Under the pieces are notes generated by a model, which did no database searches, was not told the origin of the DNA, and saw nothing but the letters and a program-made list of their open reading frames with translations. Positions 1-17,998 of a DNA stretch of 64,000 nucleotides are shown piece after piece. The position numbers and the translations under genes are program-made. Source of the DNA: Aristolochia californica (lineage: Eukaryota; Streptophyta; Magnoliopsida; Piperales; Aristolochiaceae); NCBI GenBank assembly GCA_029961685.1, contig JARWKL010000001.1, forward strand, positions 59,011,314-59,075,313, written 5' to 3'. The first letter of the stretch is position 1, and each line of letters starts with the position of its first letter.

Positions 1-1889
1 AGTGCATTAACTGTTTTTGCTATTTTAAGGCTGGATCATGCCTTGACACGGAGACAATTCTTAATAAGATGAGCAACAGAGGAAAGAACATGGAGAAAAG
101 TAGAGGGAAAGAAAAATAAATGAACAAGAAGCACATTATGGTATCAAAGACCAACATAAAGTAGGAAGGAGTATAAGTATGTTTTTTTCATTTTCCTTTT
201 GACTTGAAATGAAAGAAACTGATCTTTTGACTTCACTCAGAGACCTAAAGATGGTATACTGTGTGTTTTTTTTCTAATAAAAAAGAAAAACCACTAAAGC
301 ATGAATCTGATTATCAACAAGAATATGTGCATAGGAGTTTGATTTTGTCTTCGCAAAAGGGTGGTGGACTTCTTTGTAGTACATGGCTCAATTGTGGAAG
401 AAGAGAGTCATCCAAAACAATTAAAGCCACATAAAAGAAGAAGTAGAAGACTGAAATACTGCTGTTTCTATTTCTGGAAAAGTACCAGTGTAGAAAAGTA
501 CTCTTCTTTGGTAATTTCTATATATGGACAATAAGCATTTTCTACTGTTACTACTTTCCTAGTTTGTTAACAAGTCCTAATTAGGAGAGTTTTATTTAGC
601 AAAATGTTTGGTTAGTGGTTTCCTTTACTAGTAGTCAATTTAGGAAAGCCATAATGCGTTCATTGTTGATAGTTTCTATCTTTGTTAATTGCTGGATTTT
701 TTTTTTTCCAGTAAGTGGTTTTTAATTCAGTCTCAATTCAATTGTAATTAGGAGGTCAAGTTCTAGGAAAATTCTAACAAGGTGATGTAGCCTATTTTGG
801 CAAGGGCTTGATAGATTCAGAATCTAATTGGGAGATATATTAGAACTTTTGTAACTGTTCAAGAACAATTCAAATTTTCATTTTGGTTGTTGCAGCACTG
901 TTTTTCTCTTTCTTTTTGCTAAGAATAATTTCTTGGTTGACTTTTCTCTTGTGCTAGCTACTCTGCTAGTTACAAAACAACACCTGATAATTCAAGTTCT
1001 TCTGTTGGAACTTGAAAAACGTGAATTTCCCTAGAATTGAGAAGACAGAGGTTACTTTACCCATATTTAAGCCTTCTCTGTCAACTTAATTTCTGTAATT
1101 TGGTGGCGTTAACTTCTCTGGAGATTAAATCTTGTCCAAACTTCTGGAAACCTCTGGAGCATTTACATGAAACATTATTTGCTTCAACTACAAGTTCTTC
1201 TCTTAGATGCAACTGAAGGACTATGAATGAGTTGACAAGTCATTCCTATTTATTGCAATTTCATATCAGCATAGCATCTTGATGTTGGTGCATGTTAAAT
1301 CGAAGGTTCATAAGACCCTTGTAGAATCTGACTGGTGTGATTGATATGGAAGGAAAACTAGTTGTCCTACTGTGATCAAATGATTTCAGTCAACAGTGAC
1401 TTTCTTGTAAAGTAGGATTTCTGGAAAAATGTGAGTTAGCGGGTCTCAAAAGAGAGCCAGTACCAACTTGGCATGCTGACATGTTCAAAGGCTTAGCAAA
1501 GACCTGTCATTCTCTCAAAAGAAAAAGAAAGTAAATACAGAAGTTGATGGTTGTCTTCTGGATTTAGTTGAGGATCATATTCTGATCTATAATATTTTGT
1601 AATATGCTTCAAAAGCACCTTGTCTCTCTCATATTCTAATTATCAATAATTATTGTACTGAGATGGTGTCCTGTTGCCTGGAAAAAAAGGAAGGATTGCA
1701 TGGAATAGAGAAAGACTAACTAATAACTATTAGAATGCAGAGTCCTTCCTTAGAATTATGTACTGATTGGTGTTCTATTTCCATGTTTTTGTTGATCAAC
1801 CTATCAAAATGATTGGCCTTTTTCTTATTCATCTGGATCAACTTCATTGTCTGGACATCAAAGTAACTTTTGGGTATTGTAATTTTCAG
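1..1889 (+). other. Intron (partial) of the CCA-adding enzyme family gene
   Basis: The first recognisable exon of the downstream gene begins at 1890 after a good acceptor. The nucleotidyltransferase exons that must precede it (with the GG(X)nDxD active site) could not be found in these bases. The stretch is AT-rich, broken by stops in all frames, and shows no tRNA, repeat array or coding exon that I recognise. The simplest reading is that it is a long intron and the 5' exons lie before the window. Confidence 0.5.
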
Positions 1890-4800
1890 GTAATGAGAAT
1901 CTTTTCACGATGTGAAATTGTTGGAAAGCGATTTCCCATCTGCCATGTGCATGTCAATGACACCATTATAGAGGTTTGTTTTTTTCCCAAGTCACATATG
2001 CTTTGACGTCATCTATATTTTATAGACACTCCATTTAATGTTTGAGTTCTGCCAGCATGATGAAACCAGAAAATTGTCATGTTTTTACAAGAAGAAGCCA
2101 TGGATCTTTATTATGCTATAATCTGTATAGAAGTTATAAGTTAGGTGCTTTTTGAATAGAAAGAACTTGTATCGCCAAAGTTAACTATTGGTTTTGTCAT
2201 TGGAGTAGGTTTCGAGTTTTAGCACATCTGTAAGAAAATACGGCAAAGACCTGACTCATATTCTAAGAAAGCCTCCAGGCTGCAATGAGAATGACTACAT
2301 CCGCTGGCGGAACTGTTTGAAACGAGATTTCACTATTAATGGGTTCTTATCTAACCTTTATAAATTTGAAAACTTAGTTGTCTTAAGAAAGAATATTTAT
2401 GTAAAGATGGAGATAGTCCTTAGTGTATGATCACCTTTTAAAAAGAGAAAAAGATATTTTTTTTGTGGTTTTCTTGTTTCCTTTTGTTAACTTTTTTTAT
2501 TTTTTTTTATTTTGTAGATTGATGCTTGACCCCTATGCAAAGCTTGTATACGATTACATGGGAGGCATGGAAGATATAAAAAAGGCCAAAGTGTGCATGT
2601 ATCTTGAAACATTTTCATTTTTATAGAATTCATGTATGCATTTTGTCTGTATTTTCATTATCTGTTTTTCTTGCTTATAGGTTAGAACTGTAATTGCAGC
2701 ACGTACTTCTTTCCAAGAGGACTGTGGTAAGTTGATTACCTGATTAAGTAATGATCACTTCCATATATAAAGTCAGCATCTAACCCCCATTAGTTGCTTG
2801 TTGCAGCTCGGATTCTTCGTGCAATCAGAATTGCAGCTCGTTTAGACTTCCATTTTGCCAAAGACACTGCTCATTCCTTAAAGGACTTTGCGAGCTCTGT
2901 GTTAAAACTCGATAAGGTGCTTATGTCATATGAGCTTACTTTAGTGCTTAACATTTTCTATAGTGGATTTGTGTTCTATTTATTGGCTTAAATCTGAAAA
3001 AAGAAGTTTATGCATTATATGCATTTACTTGCAGGGAAGGCTACTTATGGAACTGAATTACATGATGGCATATGGTTCTGCAGAACCTTCTTTGAGGTTA
3101 CTTTGGAGATTTGGTCTCTTGGAGGTTCTTCTACCCATTCAGGTATGTGCCTAGTTGCCTTTATATAGTTTGGAGCTTGTTGATCCAATTTCTTCATTTT
3201 CCTTGGATAACGCAATGTTGTTAGACAACAGGCAGCATATTTTGTTGCACAAGGCTTTCAAAGGCGTGATAAAAGATCAAATATGCTCCTGGTATGTATG
3301 ACTCTTGAACACTTCTGCTGCTTTATAGTTCCTTTGCAGGTTTCTTTTCTTCATGCATTCTTTGATATGTTTTTGAAATGCCTTTCTAAAAATATTGGTG
3401 AATTCTTTCGAGCGAGAGCTAGTGCATATCTTACATGTGATATGCAAGAATACTGGTATATATTTAAGATGTATCTAGATATTTAACATCATAACATACC
3501 CACATATAGTCGGTATTAGTTTAGCATTAAAAATACATCCTTTATTCATATTTTTTAATTATTTATTCATATTTGATCATCCTATATTTAATTTATGATT
3601 ATTGATTGTGGAAGTACCTGCTTTCTCTTTATTTTATTTCTCTTTTTCTGGATATTTCATTGTGACTTTTGTTACATTAACAACTGACTGCCTGATGTGT
3701 GCAAGGTATCAGATTCATTAATTCTTTTTGCCTGAAAAAGAATAATAATAATAATAATTGGATTAACCAATGAATGGAGTCTTTTAACAGAAGGCCTTCG
3801 TTGTTAAAAAAAAAAAAAAAAAAGAATAGTTGCTCCTTCCGCTGACCTCTTGGCCCTCTAAATGGGTCTGATCAAAGGCCACCCACCTGTTTATCGTGGT
3901 TTTAATGGTTACAGCAGAGTTGGGATTCTTGATCACACCCATGATGTGCTGAAAGGTTCAGAACATACAATCAAATTTGAACATGGTGATTTCTACCTGT
4001 ATGATATTGTAAATTGAATGTTGGTAATTTCCTTCAAATCTCTATCAAATGAACAGAATTATCACCCTAGTCACAAGGCTGTGGCATGAAAGCTATCTTA
4101 TATTCTTGAACAATAATACCAATACCTTTAGATGATGTTAACTGTATCTCACTTTTTGTTTTCTCTTTCTATTATTATGAATGGAATAAAATGTTATCTA
4201 AAAGGAAAGGAGAGAAAAGAACTGGTTTGATTGTGTCTACCTATGTCTGATAATATCAGTTGGGCAAATTTATTTGGAAACTAATTCATTAGCTGTCTGT
4301 TCAGGCAATGTTCACAAACTTGGACAGGCTTCTTGCACCTGATAGACCATGCCATAGTAGCTTATGGTAAGGATATTTCATTATTTGAGGCTTTGTCCAG
4401 TTATGGTATTTAAAATTAACATTTTGCACATACTGGAGCATCTTTCCATGACAGTGATTATTTTCCTTGATGCTTTAACTCCCTTAATTTGAAGGGTGAA
4501 ATCCATTCAATTCTCTCAACTAATTATGATGTATAGGGTTGGGGTATTGGCTTTTCACTATGCGTTGGCTGAAGAATATCAAGATCCTCTGGTGGTTGCT
4601 ACTTTCACTCTTGCTGTGCATAATGGGGGAGACTTGTCTGAAGCTATAAGCATAGCAAGGAGGATAACAAAACTCCACGATAATAGCTTTCCTGAGCTAT
4701 CAGAACCCAAAGAAATGTCAGATTCAGAATTGATGGATGAAGTGTTGGATCTTGCTTCATCAGTCAAGGCTTCATTGAGTATGATGACTAATGAGACATT

Positions 4801-5853
4801 TGTCTCAGAGGCAATGGCAAAATATCCTCAGGCTCCATATTCTGATTTGGTAAGTTCCTTTTGTCTATCTAGAGGCGACAACGGATTTAGATCTGGGATG
4901 GGTACATCATGGTTTGGATTTACTGAAACATGGAAGCAACCCATTGTTTTCAGGATTTGGATTGAAGTGCCATGCCTAACCTTTTTTCTTTGACCTGAAT
5001 GGGATTTTCACTTTGTAGTTAGGTTTAGGTTGAAAACTACAAAGAACTGTCCTGGTTGATGGTTTTTTGCGGTAGACTGGGTTAGAGCAAATGTCAACCT
5101 GCAATCTCACTCTAGTTTCATGAGACCAAGTGCACTGTGAACTCCTACATTACCTGTTTGCTTTTCAATAGGGTATACTCCTTGGTCCTTAATAGTTATT
5201 GCAGTGCGTAGCACAATAAATTCATGATGACAAATTGAAAAATAGAATTTGGTTCATGTAGTTTAAGCTTTGTGGTCATTATTTTTGGGAAATAAGAAAT
5301 ATTTGAGAAGCCATTATTGACCTCTAAGTTTATGTTCTTAATTGAAAAAGTAAAAAACTCTTCCAAATCTGAATATTGTTGCAAAAAGTTTGTAATTATC
5401 ATATTAAAATGATTGTCAGATGTCTGAAAGTTGTTTAGTGTTCAGTTTTCCTAAAAACTATGAACAATAACCTCTTCTTTTTTGCAATTGTTGTTGTTTT
5501 TTTTTTTTTTTTGGATTTCTGTAGTTTGTATGAAGTAGTTGTATAAATCCTGTTCCAAGCTTGAGGTCGTCATAAACAGCAATATTTGTTAATTTGGTCA
5601 TAATGCTTTCCAAATCTGACATTGTTTTTGGTTGTTGTAGGTATTTATCCCATTGACATTATATTTGAAGGTCTGCAAGATCTTTGACTGTGTGAAACGA
5701 AACGGCCCTGAGAAGGGGTTTGTACCAAAAAGGGGCAGTAAAATTAATTATGAGTCATTAGCTGAGGGTGGGATGCAAGAGATTCGGCACACTTTTGCTC
5801 GTGTTGTCTTTGACACTGTCTACCCTCCGTCTTTAAATCTTAATGAGAAATAA
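1890..5853 (+). CDS. tRNA nucleotidyltransferase / poly(A) polymerase family protein, 5'-truncated
   Basis: The family adds CCA or A residues to RNA 3' ends; plant members may act in organelles or the nucleus. Ten exons: 1890-1973, 2209-2342, 2518-2590, 2681-2726, 2807-2916, 3035-3142, 3232-3291, 4305-4366, 4537-4849 and 5641-5853, giving 400 visible residues with all phases closing. Recognisable blocks are the strand after the active site (ending GKRFPICHVHV), the RRDFTINGL-like motif (here KRDFTINGLMLDP) followed by YDYMGGMEDI, and the RNA/ATP-binding helix block RILRAIRIAARLDF. The helical C-terminal part then follows. The metal-binding Asp motif is upstream of the window, so activity cannot be judged. 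It resembles the plant subgroup annotated as polynucleotide adenylyltransferase family. The largest intron (4850-5640) shows nothing notable. Confidence 0.88.
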
Positions 5854-8800
5854 TATTTTTCAGAAAATTTGTATTCTCAGAATGTTTTAGTTTGGACCAG
5901 AAGCCAAGACCTCTCCAGTAAATACGCAAGGCACTGCTCTGCAGGGAAAGAAATATGGGCAGGAGGATGAAGAAATAAGATTAGGTTGAGGTAAAAGCCA
6001 ATATTCAATATTGTTTGTTCTCCACATCGTATTCGCTTCTGAAGAAGTTAAAAACACTTTTACATCGGGAACTCTCTTGTCTCGTGGGTCCCTTGGTATG
6101 AGATGTCAGCTCTTGTGGCCCCTACGCTCGAGTTGTTAAATGTCAAGGATTTGCACGTCACGTTAGACGAAGATCAAACGGTTGGCCCCCGTTACCATTC
6201 ACGTGCCTTGCAGTGTTTCTATTCTCAAGTGGATTCTTCCTAGCTACCTGCAATGATAATGGCCCTACAGTGATCCAAATGCACTTACCAATGGGGGACA
6301 CGTATAGTAATTGATCTAAGATACCCATCGAGGATGCAAACACCAAGTCATTAAAGTGATGGGGCCACGAGTAAGCCAAAGAGGGCCCACTCTTGTTTTT
6401 GGTCAGATTGATCATTTACACATCGGGCGGCTATATTAAGAAAGGTCATACTTATCTTGATCGAAGTGGGCACAATTTGGGCCCACAAAATCTATGCAAG
6501 ACACTAAATTGGTAACTCGATGGACACCTTCTCAGGCTATTGAACGTTAAAGAAGCACTATCGAGTGTCAGGCCCGACCGTAACATAACTTGGCAAATGG
6601 AGAGAGAGAGAGAATTGTCCATCTACTCAAATAACGTAGTCTGGAAGGAGACATTTGTAAAGTATAAAATTTTATTTGTTGAACAATTTGGACGCTGATT
6701 CATGATACAGATCGTTGACATTGATTAAGGACTAAGATTGAAGGAATCTGAATATCAAAACACAGAGATTTTGTCAGACAATCAGTCCATTGCCAAAATA
6801 AGAGTTTTGGTTAAATTTTAGATCCATTATTGAGATCATAGCTCAATTAATGGTTAGATGAAGTAGACTATACAAGGTTAAAAATCAAATTAAAGTACGT
6901 CAAGCAAAGGAGGTGATATATATTATTACAAAAGAGTGCCACTAATCAAAGGTGGTGGCATATCATTAACATTAGGTATCATATGGAAGGGAGACGTTTT
7001 TTAGGTTGGAAAGTTTTTTTAGGGGAAAAAGTGTTGGATAAATCTACTAGAACTCTGCAACAAATATAAATCTTATCGCAACTCTATCAAAATTCTCTTG
7101 AAACCATAGCAAAACTTGCAACAAACAGACATTATGTTGCAACTCTACTATCCCTCTAAATACCTCAAACTTGAGGTGAACCTAAAGTCCTACTGGATTT
7201 ATGCAATAAAAACTACATCAAACAATTATTTTAGTTGTTATTTTGTCACAATCTTTGGACTCAGTTTGTGCATGAAGATCAAATAAGAGGAATAAACTAA
7301 AGATCAGACCCTACAAGTTTTAAATCTTGTAACTATCCTTGTTGAACTTAAAATCGTGCCCGTTTGCAAAACAATTCTGTTTCAATAATTGATATGATTT
7401 GGACCAAAACTCAGATTTTGATAATTAAATAACTGTTTAACAAAATCTTTATGTTTTAATTATCAAAAGTTTTGACTTTGACAATTGGTGTGGTCAAATT
7501 TCTTCAATCATATGTTGTTGATCAATGTCGACAATCTAAAAAAACTCAATTGATAAATCCCTATTTTTCTTGCTTACCATATCAACAGGAAATTCCATTT
7601 AAAATCAATAAACAACTCTTTCCTGCTGGATATCCATAAGGATTATATTATCACTTTTTCGTATGCAGTCACCCTTGTACGTAATTTTCTAACTTAAAAG
7701 AATAATTTTTCATGTATAACTCGAGCCAATTACTAAAATCATGAACTTAAACTCACCAAAATGTTAAATCTAATTAGCACATTTATATAAATTAAGCAGC
7801 TAATTTATTTGAAAAAAAGTGCATTGACATGTTGGAAAAGCCAAAACAAGATCCATTAAAATAACAAGTTTCTAATTGCTGATTAAATTTAGATTTTAAT
7901 AAGCAGATCAATGTTGAATCCAATAATGCACATAAAGCTCAGTGATGATCCTTCCATGATCCAAATAACCTACACTTTCTATGTGATATAATTAATATCA
8001 TATTTCTTTCCTAAGGGAATTTTTATAAAACTTTTTTTTTTCCACGTGTTTTAATACTTTTATAACACATTCATAAGCGCATTTTCTCTAAATATTACAT
8101 TTTATGGAATTAAGCATTTTTCTTAATGACATTTTATTCCGATACTAGAAAAATGAGCCATTTAAAAGTAAATTTCATAGAAAAAACTGCCCAGCACTAC
8201 AGAATACACTAATAGGATAATACATCTCTACAAAAAATGCACCAAAAAACACTAAATATAAAATGAGAAAAATAATAAAAACTCAGTCAAAAGCAACCCT
8301 AGCGAAGATCAGCCCGAACAATTCATTAAAAAAAAAAAGTTCCGAGATCTAAGATCGGGGCTCAACAAAATTTTGCCCTAGACCAGAAGGAAACAGTGAT
8401 TACTCACTGGGAAGAAGTGAGCATAGAGAGGGAGATTAAGACCACTACAAATATACAGACAAATGCCGACCCTTTTCATCCGCAAACAATCTAAAAAACA
8501 CATTTGCAAGTTTCAAACTAGTAACACTTTTACTCTTTTGCTTGATTTCAGCACCAATTCATTTCTAAAAAAACCTTACATAAAAAGTATGTTCTTAACA
8601 AATAAAAAAAAAAGAAAGGAAACAATTAGAAATCTTTGCAGAGATCTACGAAGAAAAAAGAATACTGCAGTAGAGAAGTCGTAACACGAAAATGCGTCGA
8701 AACGAAACAAATCAATAACAGTGTAAAAAAAAAAAAAAACATGTAAGAGGAGTTGGAAGGGAAAATAGAATAAAGATCAGGAAATGTGGAAAGAACAGTA
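5854..8800. other. Intergenic region, AT-rich
   Basis: I see no coding exon here. The first ~150 bases are probably 3' UTR of the upstream gene. There is a short (GA)n run near 6601 and a perfect 14-bp inverted repeat (TTTTGATAATTAAA and its complement) around 7415-7468 that could form a small hairpin. The stretch 8280-8460 looks transcribed (mixed composition), but I recognise no RNA family in it. Confidence 0.4.
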
Positions 8801-8883
8801 TGAGCATCAGTTTTAAAAAGCTCGAATTTATAAGCATCATGGAGAGGTCAGCCATGATATTTATCGTCCTCATCATTTGCTCA
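8801..8883 (-). ncRNA. C/D box snoRNA predicted to guide 2'-O-methylation of 18S rRNA (U36/snR47-like target)
   Basis: Read on the minus strand this 83-nt segment has box C ATGATGA (8870-8876), box D' CTGA (8848-8851), box C' TGATGC (within 8834-8841) and box D CTGA (8807-8810). It is closed by a perfect terminal stem, TGAGCA (8878-8883) with TGCTCA (8801-8806). The guide just upstream of box D is complementary to TTAAAAAGCTCG, a segment of eukaryotic 18S rRNA that I recall as invariant (followed by TAGTTGG). By the box D+5 rule the methylated base would be the first A of the AAAAA run. From memory this is the site served by yeast snR47 and vertebrate/plant U36. I recognised no target for the D' guide. 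It lies about 150 bases downstream of its own promoter-like elements, so it is probably an independent gene rather than intronic. Confidence 0.82.
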
Positions 8884-9063
8884 CATTAAACTTTTCTTCC
8901 AAGAAAACAAGCAAGATCGGAAAACCGGAGTATACAAGACTCAGTCATGAAATTAAGAACGCAAATAGATTAAAAGATATCGCTAGGAAGAGAACTGGCG
9001 AAAGGAATAGACCTGAAGGTAGGCCACGCTCTCGGCGGACGGAGCATCTCATCTGCGACCTGC

Positions 9064-9113
9064 TATAAATAAAGAGGCAGATGGAGGTAAGGTGTTCGAT
9101 GCCAAAACCCTAA
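9064..9113 (-). promoter_or_regulatory. Telo-box and TATA box of the snoRNA gene
   Basis: On the minus strand TTAGGGTTT (9105-9113; the telo-box AAACCCTAA in reverse) lies about 35 bases upstream of TATTTATA (9064-9071). A start about 30 bases further on would place the snoRNA about 150 nt into the transcript. Telo-boxes with TATA are known in plant snoRNA and ribosomal-protein promoters. The assignment to the snoRNA is inference from orientation and distance. Confidence 0.6.
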
Positions 9114-10078
9114 AAGTGGTTTCGCACGGGCTGCACGGGGATGAAAATTGATGTCCCTTCTTAGCCGCTCGGCTCGCTCCAATATATTAGATGTTAAACC
9201 CCCAAAACTTAAAAGTATAAGACTAACAATAAAAATTATTGATTTCTATGAATTATTATTTTCAAAATTTATATATTTTTGTTATTAACTAGTATTTTTA
9301 TTATATATTATGCAATTAAGCAATGATTCATATCAATAATTTTTATAAAACTTAATTATTTTCACATAATTGACTACTACGTAATACTTTATATATCATA
9401 TTGTCTAACACTCCCTTTGAGTTGGTGTATATAAAAATCCTAAATGTTTATGCTTCCAACAAACTTTATTGATCAAGTTAAGCTCAATGCCTTATGTTAA
9501 TTAACTATTTTTTTTATAACAAAGTGCAATGCCCAAATATAGAATTCAAGTCATTTTGGAGTCTTACACAATCAGCATTTCTCAAGCATCTTATACGAGT
9601 ATAAGTATTGGACTAATACAATGACCCACATTTAGGAGATTTCTTTTTTAAGTTATTCAAAATTTGTTCCAAAGCTCTCCTCATAATACTTAATATATGA
9701 TAGTTTATGATAGATCAATTTTCTAATTAACCTCCCCAAATGGTTAGGATCCTAAAAAGGTTCATCGCCATCAAACAATATAGTTACCTTGATATTAGGT
9801 TTCATTAGAGTATCTATGAGTAGACAGACCCACAGTTCTTTCTCTTGTAAGTTGTAACTAGTCAAGTATATACTTCTATTGTAGCAATTTAATATTCTGA
9901 AAACTAGCACTCCATGACGGTATGACCACAGCCAATTGATATAACTGTACATATAACAAATCAAAATGTATAAAAGAAAGATGGCTACTCAAAAATTTCG
10001 GTCAGAATACAATGCATGCGGGGTTTTACCATTTCCCTCGTTTGAAATTGCCTCAAAACTTTGTGACCAAAGAATCTC
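9114..10078. other. Intergenic region between snoRNA promoter and LCB2 3' end
   Basis: AT-rich sequence with no exon I can support. The last few hundred bases next to 10079 probably include the LCB2 3' UTR (minus strand). Confidence 0.4.
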
Positions 10079-15582
<5,504 letters not shown>

Positions 15583-17998
15583 GTCGCTCGATCTCTACTT
15601 GACCGCACATGCAATCATTCGATCGGATCCTAAAGAAAAGTGCAGAGATCGGGGATATGCCAGAAAGACGATTTTCAGATTGGACGGGGTCTTTTCGTCT
15701 ATGAAATTCCTTTTTGCTGAGAAAGAATCAAGAACAAGTGAGGAGTATTTGGAGTTTCTGAAAGTACCGTCAGAGGGAGAGAGCGAAAGAACTCGAGCTG
15801 ATCACGAACCTTCGTATATTGGAACCTCGTGCTTCCAACTGTTGAGTCCGACAATTTTAACCGATTTTGATTACCTAATAAAATTGGATGTATTTTTATA
15901 GATAACAAAAGTTGGTTGTCTCAATTTTTTTTAAATAATTTATAACTTAATAAATAATAAACTAATAACTCATTTAATATTTTTATAATTTATTAAATTA
16001 CCCACTTGATTGATATTAAATAATGAAGTACTAACTTAATTACTAATAATGTTCTCTTGGTCCACCATTATCAAACAACATCAAAAGAATCAAAATGTGT
16101 ATTAAATAATTAACATCTTAAGTACTAACTACTAGTTAATAATTACTAATTATGCCTTAAAAAGAAACAACAAAACAACTAACACTAATAAATGTCATAA
16201 ATTTAATAATTATTATTTATTTGTTAATCAAATAATACTTAAGTTTAACTAAAAGAAGATAAAGAAAACAAAAAAAAAACTTCACCAACAAAGATGGAAG
16301 GAACTGTCAGCACAAATTGAGGGAAGGGAAGCAAGATCCAATGGAATATCGACCAGGAGACTATCATCTAACACAAAAACAGTTAAAGAGGTGAATAAGA
16401 GCAGATATAGCTCTCAAAGGGCAGAAGAAGCGAGCAATGAAAGAGATGGGAATTCGTTGAACATGACACATAAATGGCACAAAACTATCGAAAATGGTAC
16501 ATACACAATTAATGCCGAGAAATTAGGGTTTAGGGGTGGAAGGGTGGGAGGCGACGAATTTGGTGTTTGCCTTTCCTCCTTCGGTCCTGATTGAAGAGGT
16601 TTCAGCGTACGCCTTTCCTCCTTAGCTCTCAAGTCTCAAGTCTCGAGCCAGGTCCTATATTGATTGCTAAAAATTATTATATGTTGGGTTCAAGTAAATG
16701 AGCCGATTCGCGAGCTCCTCATTCGAGTTTGGCTGGTTTACTTAAATGAGTCTGAAACTTGATCTTGAATTTGATTCGAGATCGAGTTATTTCAAACCAA
16801 ACCGAGCTAGAACTAAACCAAACTAGAGCTACTTGCCATCTGGCTCTGTTCGATGCCCCTATAAATAAGATTGCAATAGCCGATAAGGAGTAAACTAGTA
16901 ACGGATATTACAATGCCCATACATGGTACATTTAAAAGCTTATTTCGTTTTTGATTTTTTTTCCATTTATCTTTGGATAGATGGATGAATAGAGAAGTAG
17001 ATAATTTAATATACTATCTTAGAAAAAATAAATATAATAATATCAAAATTATAAATAACTAAAAGTATTTAAAATTAAAATAAAGCTTCAATATCTCAAA
17101 AGATTTATATAGAAATTATAAACTAATAAATATATTCATAATATTAAAAATTAATATATCGTCCCCTGACTTTCGCTGGTTATGTATTATATAAAACATT
17201 AGTAAATGAGTATTTAGGTGTGAAAATTGATTATCTATATCCATTTCGTTTATTGATTAGGTAACTAATAATTATCTATATCCATTTCAGTCAAGCCGAC
17301 CCATGAAAAATATCCCTCGGTCTCGGCGAATTCAAATAATGTTCTATAATACCTGAAGCATATTTAATGTATTTACTAGCAACACGGGCGACGATTCTAG
17401 GAGCCTTTCACTTTCTATAAGGGAAATTCGATTAAAAATTTAAAGTCTCGATGGCAAATTGGTCGAAACTCGAAAGACCCGTGCCGCCATGGGAGTTCCT
17501 GCAGGTTCTGCGAAGCTTCCCGTTGGGTTCTCGAGGTGGCTTTTTCCACAGCTGGTCTTCCCAACAAATTTCAAATCCCACGTGAATTAATCTCTCAATT
17601 AGAGAGTTGAAGTCAGAGATTCATTCTCTCCGGTTGTTGTATTTGACAAACAAGTAAACCACGCAAAGGAATTTCTTTAACAGAAAAATAAGATTAGATT
17701 AACAGGTTCTTGAACATGAAAAAAGAACATATCTCTCCCATTAAAATAACAAATATGCTTTCTGATTTCTAAGTTTTAAATTTCAATCAATCCCCACTGA
17801 GGGTGTATACACCAAATAAGCAACTTATATGTATGTAATCAACTATAAACAACAAAAACACTGATTTTGGTTGCTTTTTCTTTTGCTGGATTTAAATATA
17901 AATCTGGCCTGGATTGACTAACGATCTAGTCAAATGGGTAGTAACAAAAAAATACGGGTTGGGCGGGAGGAGTTCGGATTTCGGCAGCAGCATCCCCT
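15583..17998. other. Intergenic region between divergent-side LCB2 start and JAZ 3' end
   Basis: The first ~320 bases hold the LCB2 5' UTR and promoter (minus strand; TATA-like at 15891-15900). After that the sequence is very AT-rich (15900-16260 and 16960-17170). Around 16680-16860 there is text rich in the word 'GAGTTTGGCT/CGAGATCGAG', similar to 24830-25080, which suggests a dispersed repeat. No exon is supportable. Confidence 0.4.
15891..15900 (-). promoter_or_regulatory. Possible TATA box of LCB2
   Basis: Minus-strand TATAAAAATA lies about 310 bases before the LCB2 start codon, with AT-rich sequence upstream and GC-richer, UTR-like sequence downstream. Position and motif only; the transcription start is unknown. 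Confidence 0.35.

Noticed and set aside
6020..6090. CTCCACATCG resembling the plant snRNA upstream element
   Set aside because: The motif is degenerate, there is no TATA at the required spacing, and no U-snRNA sequence follows.
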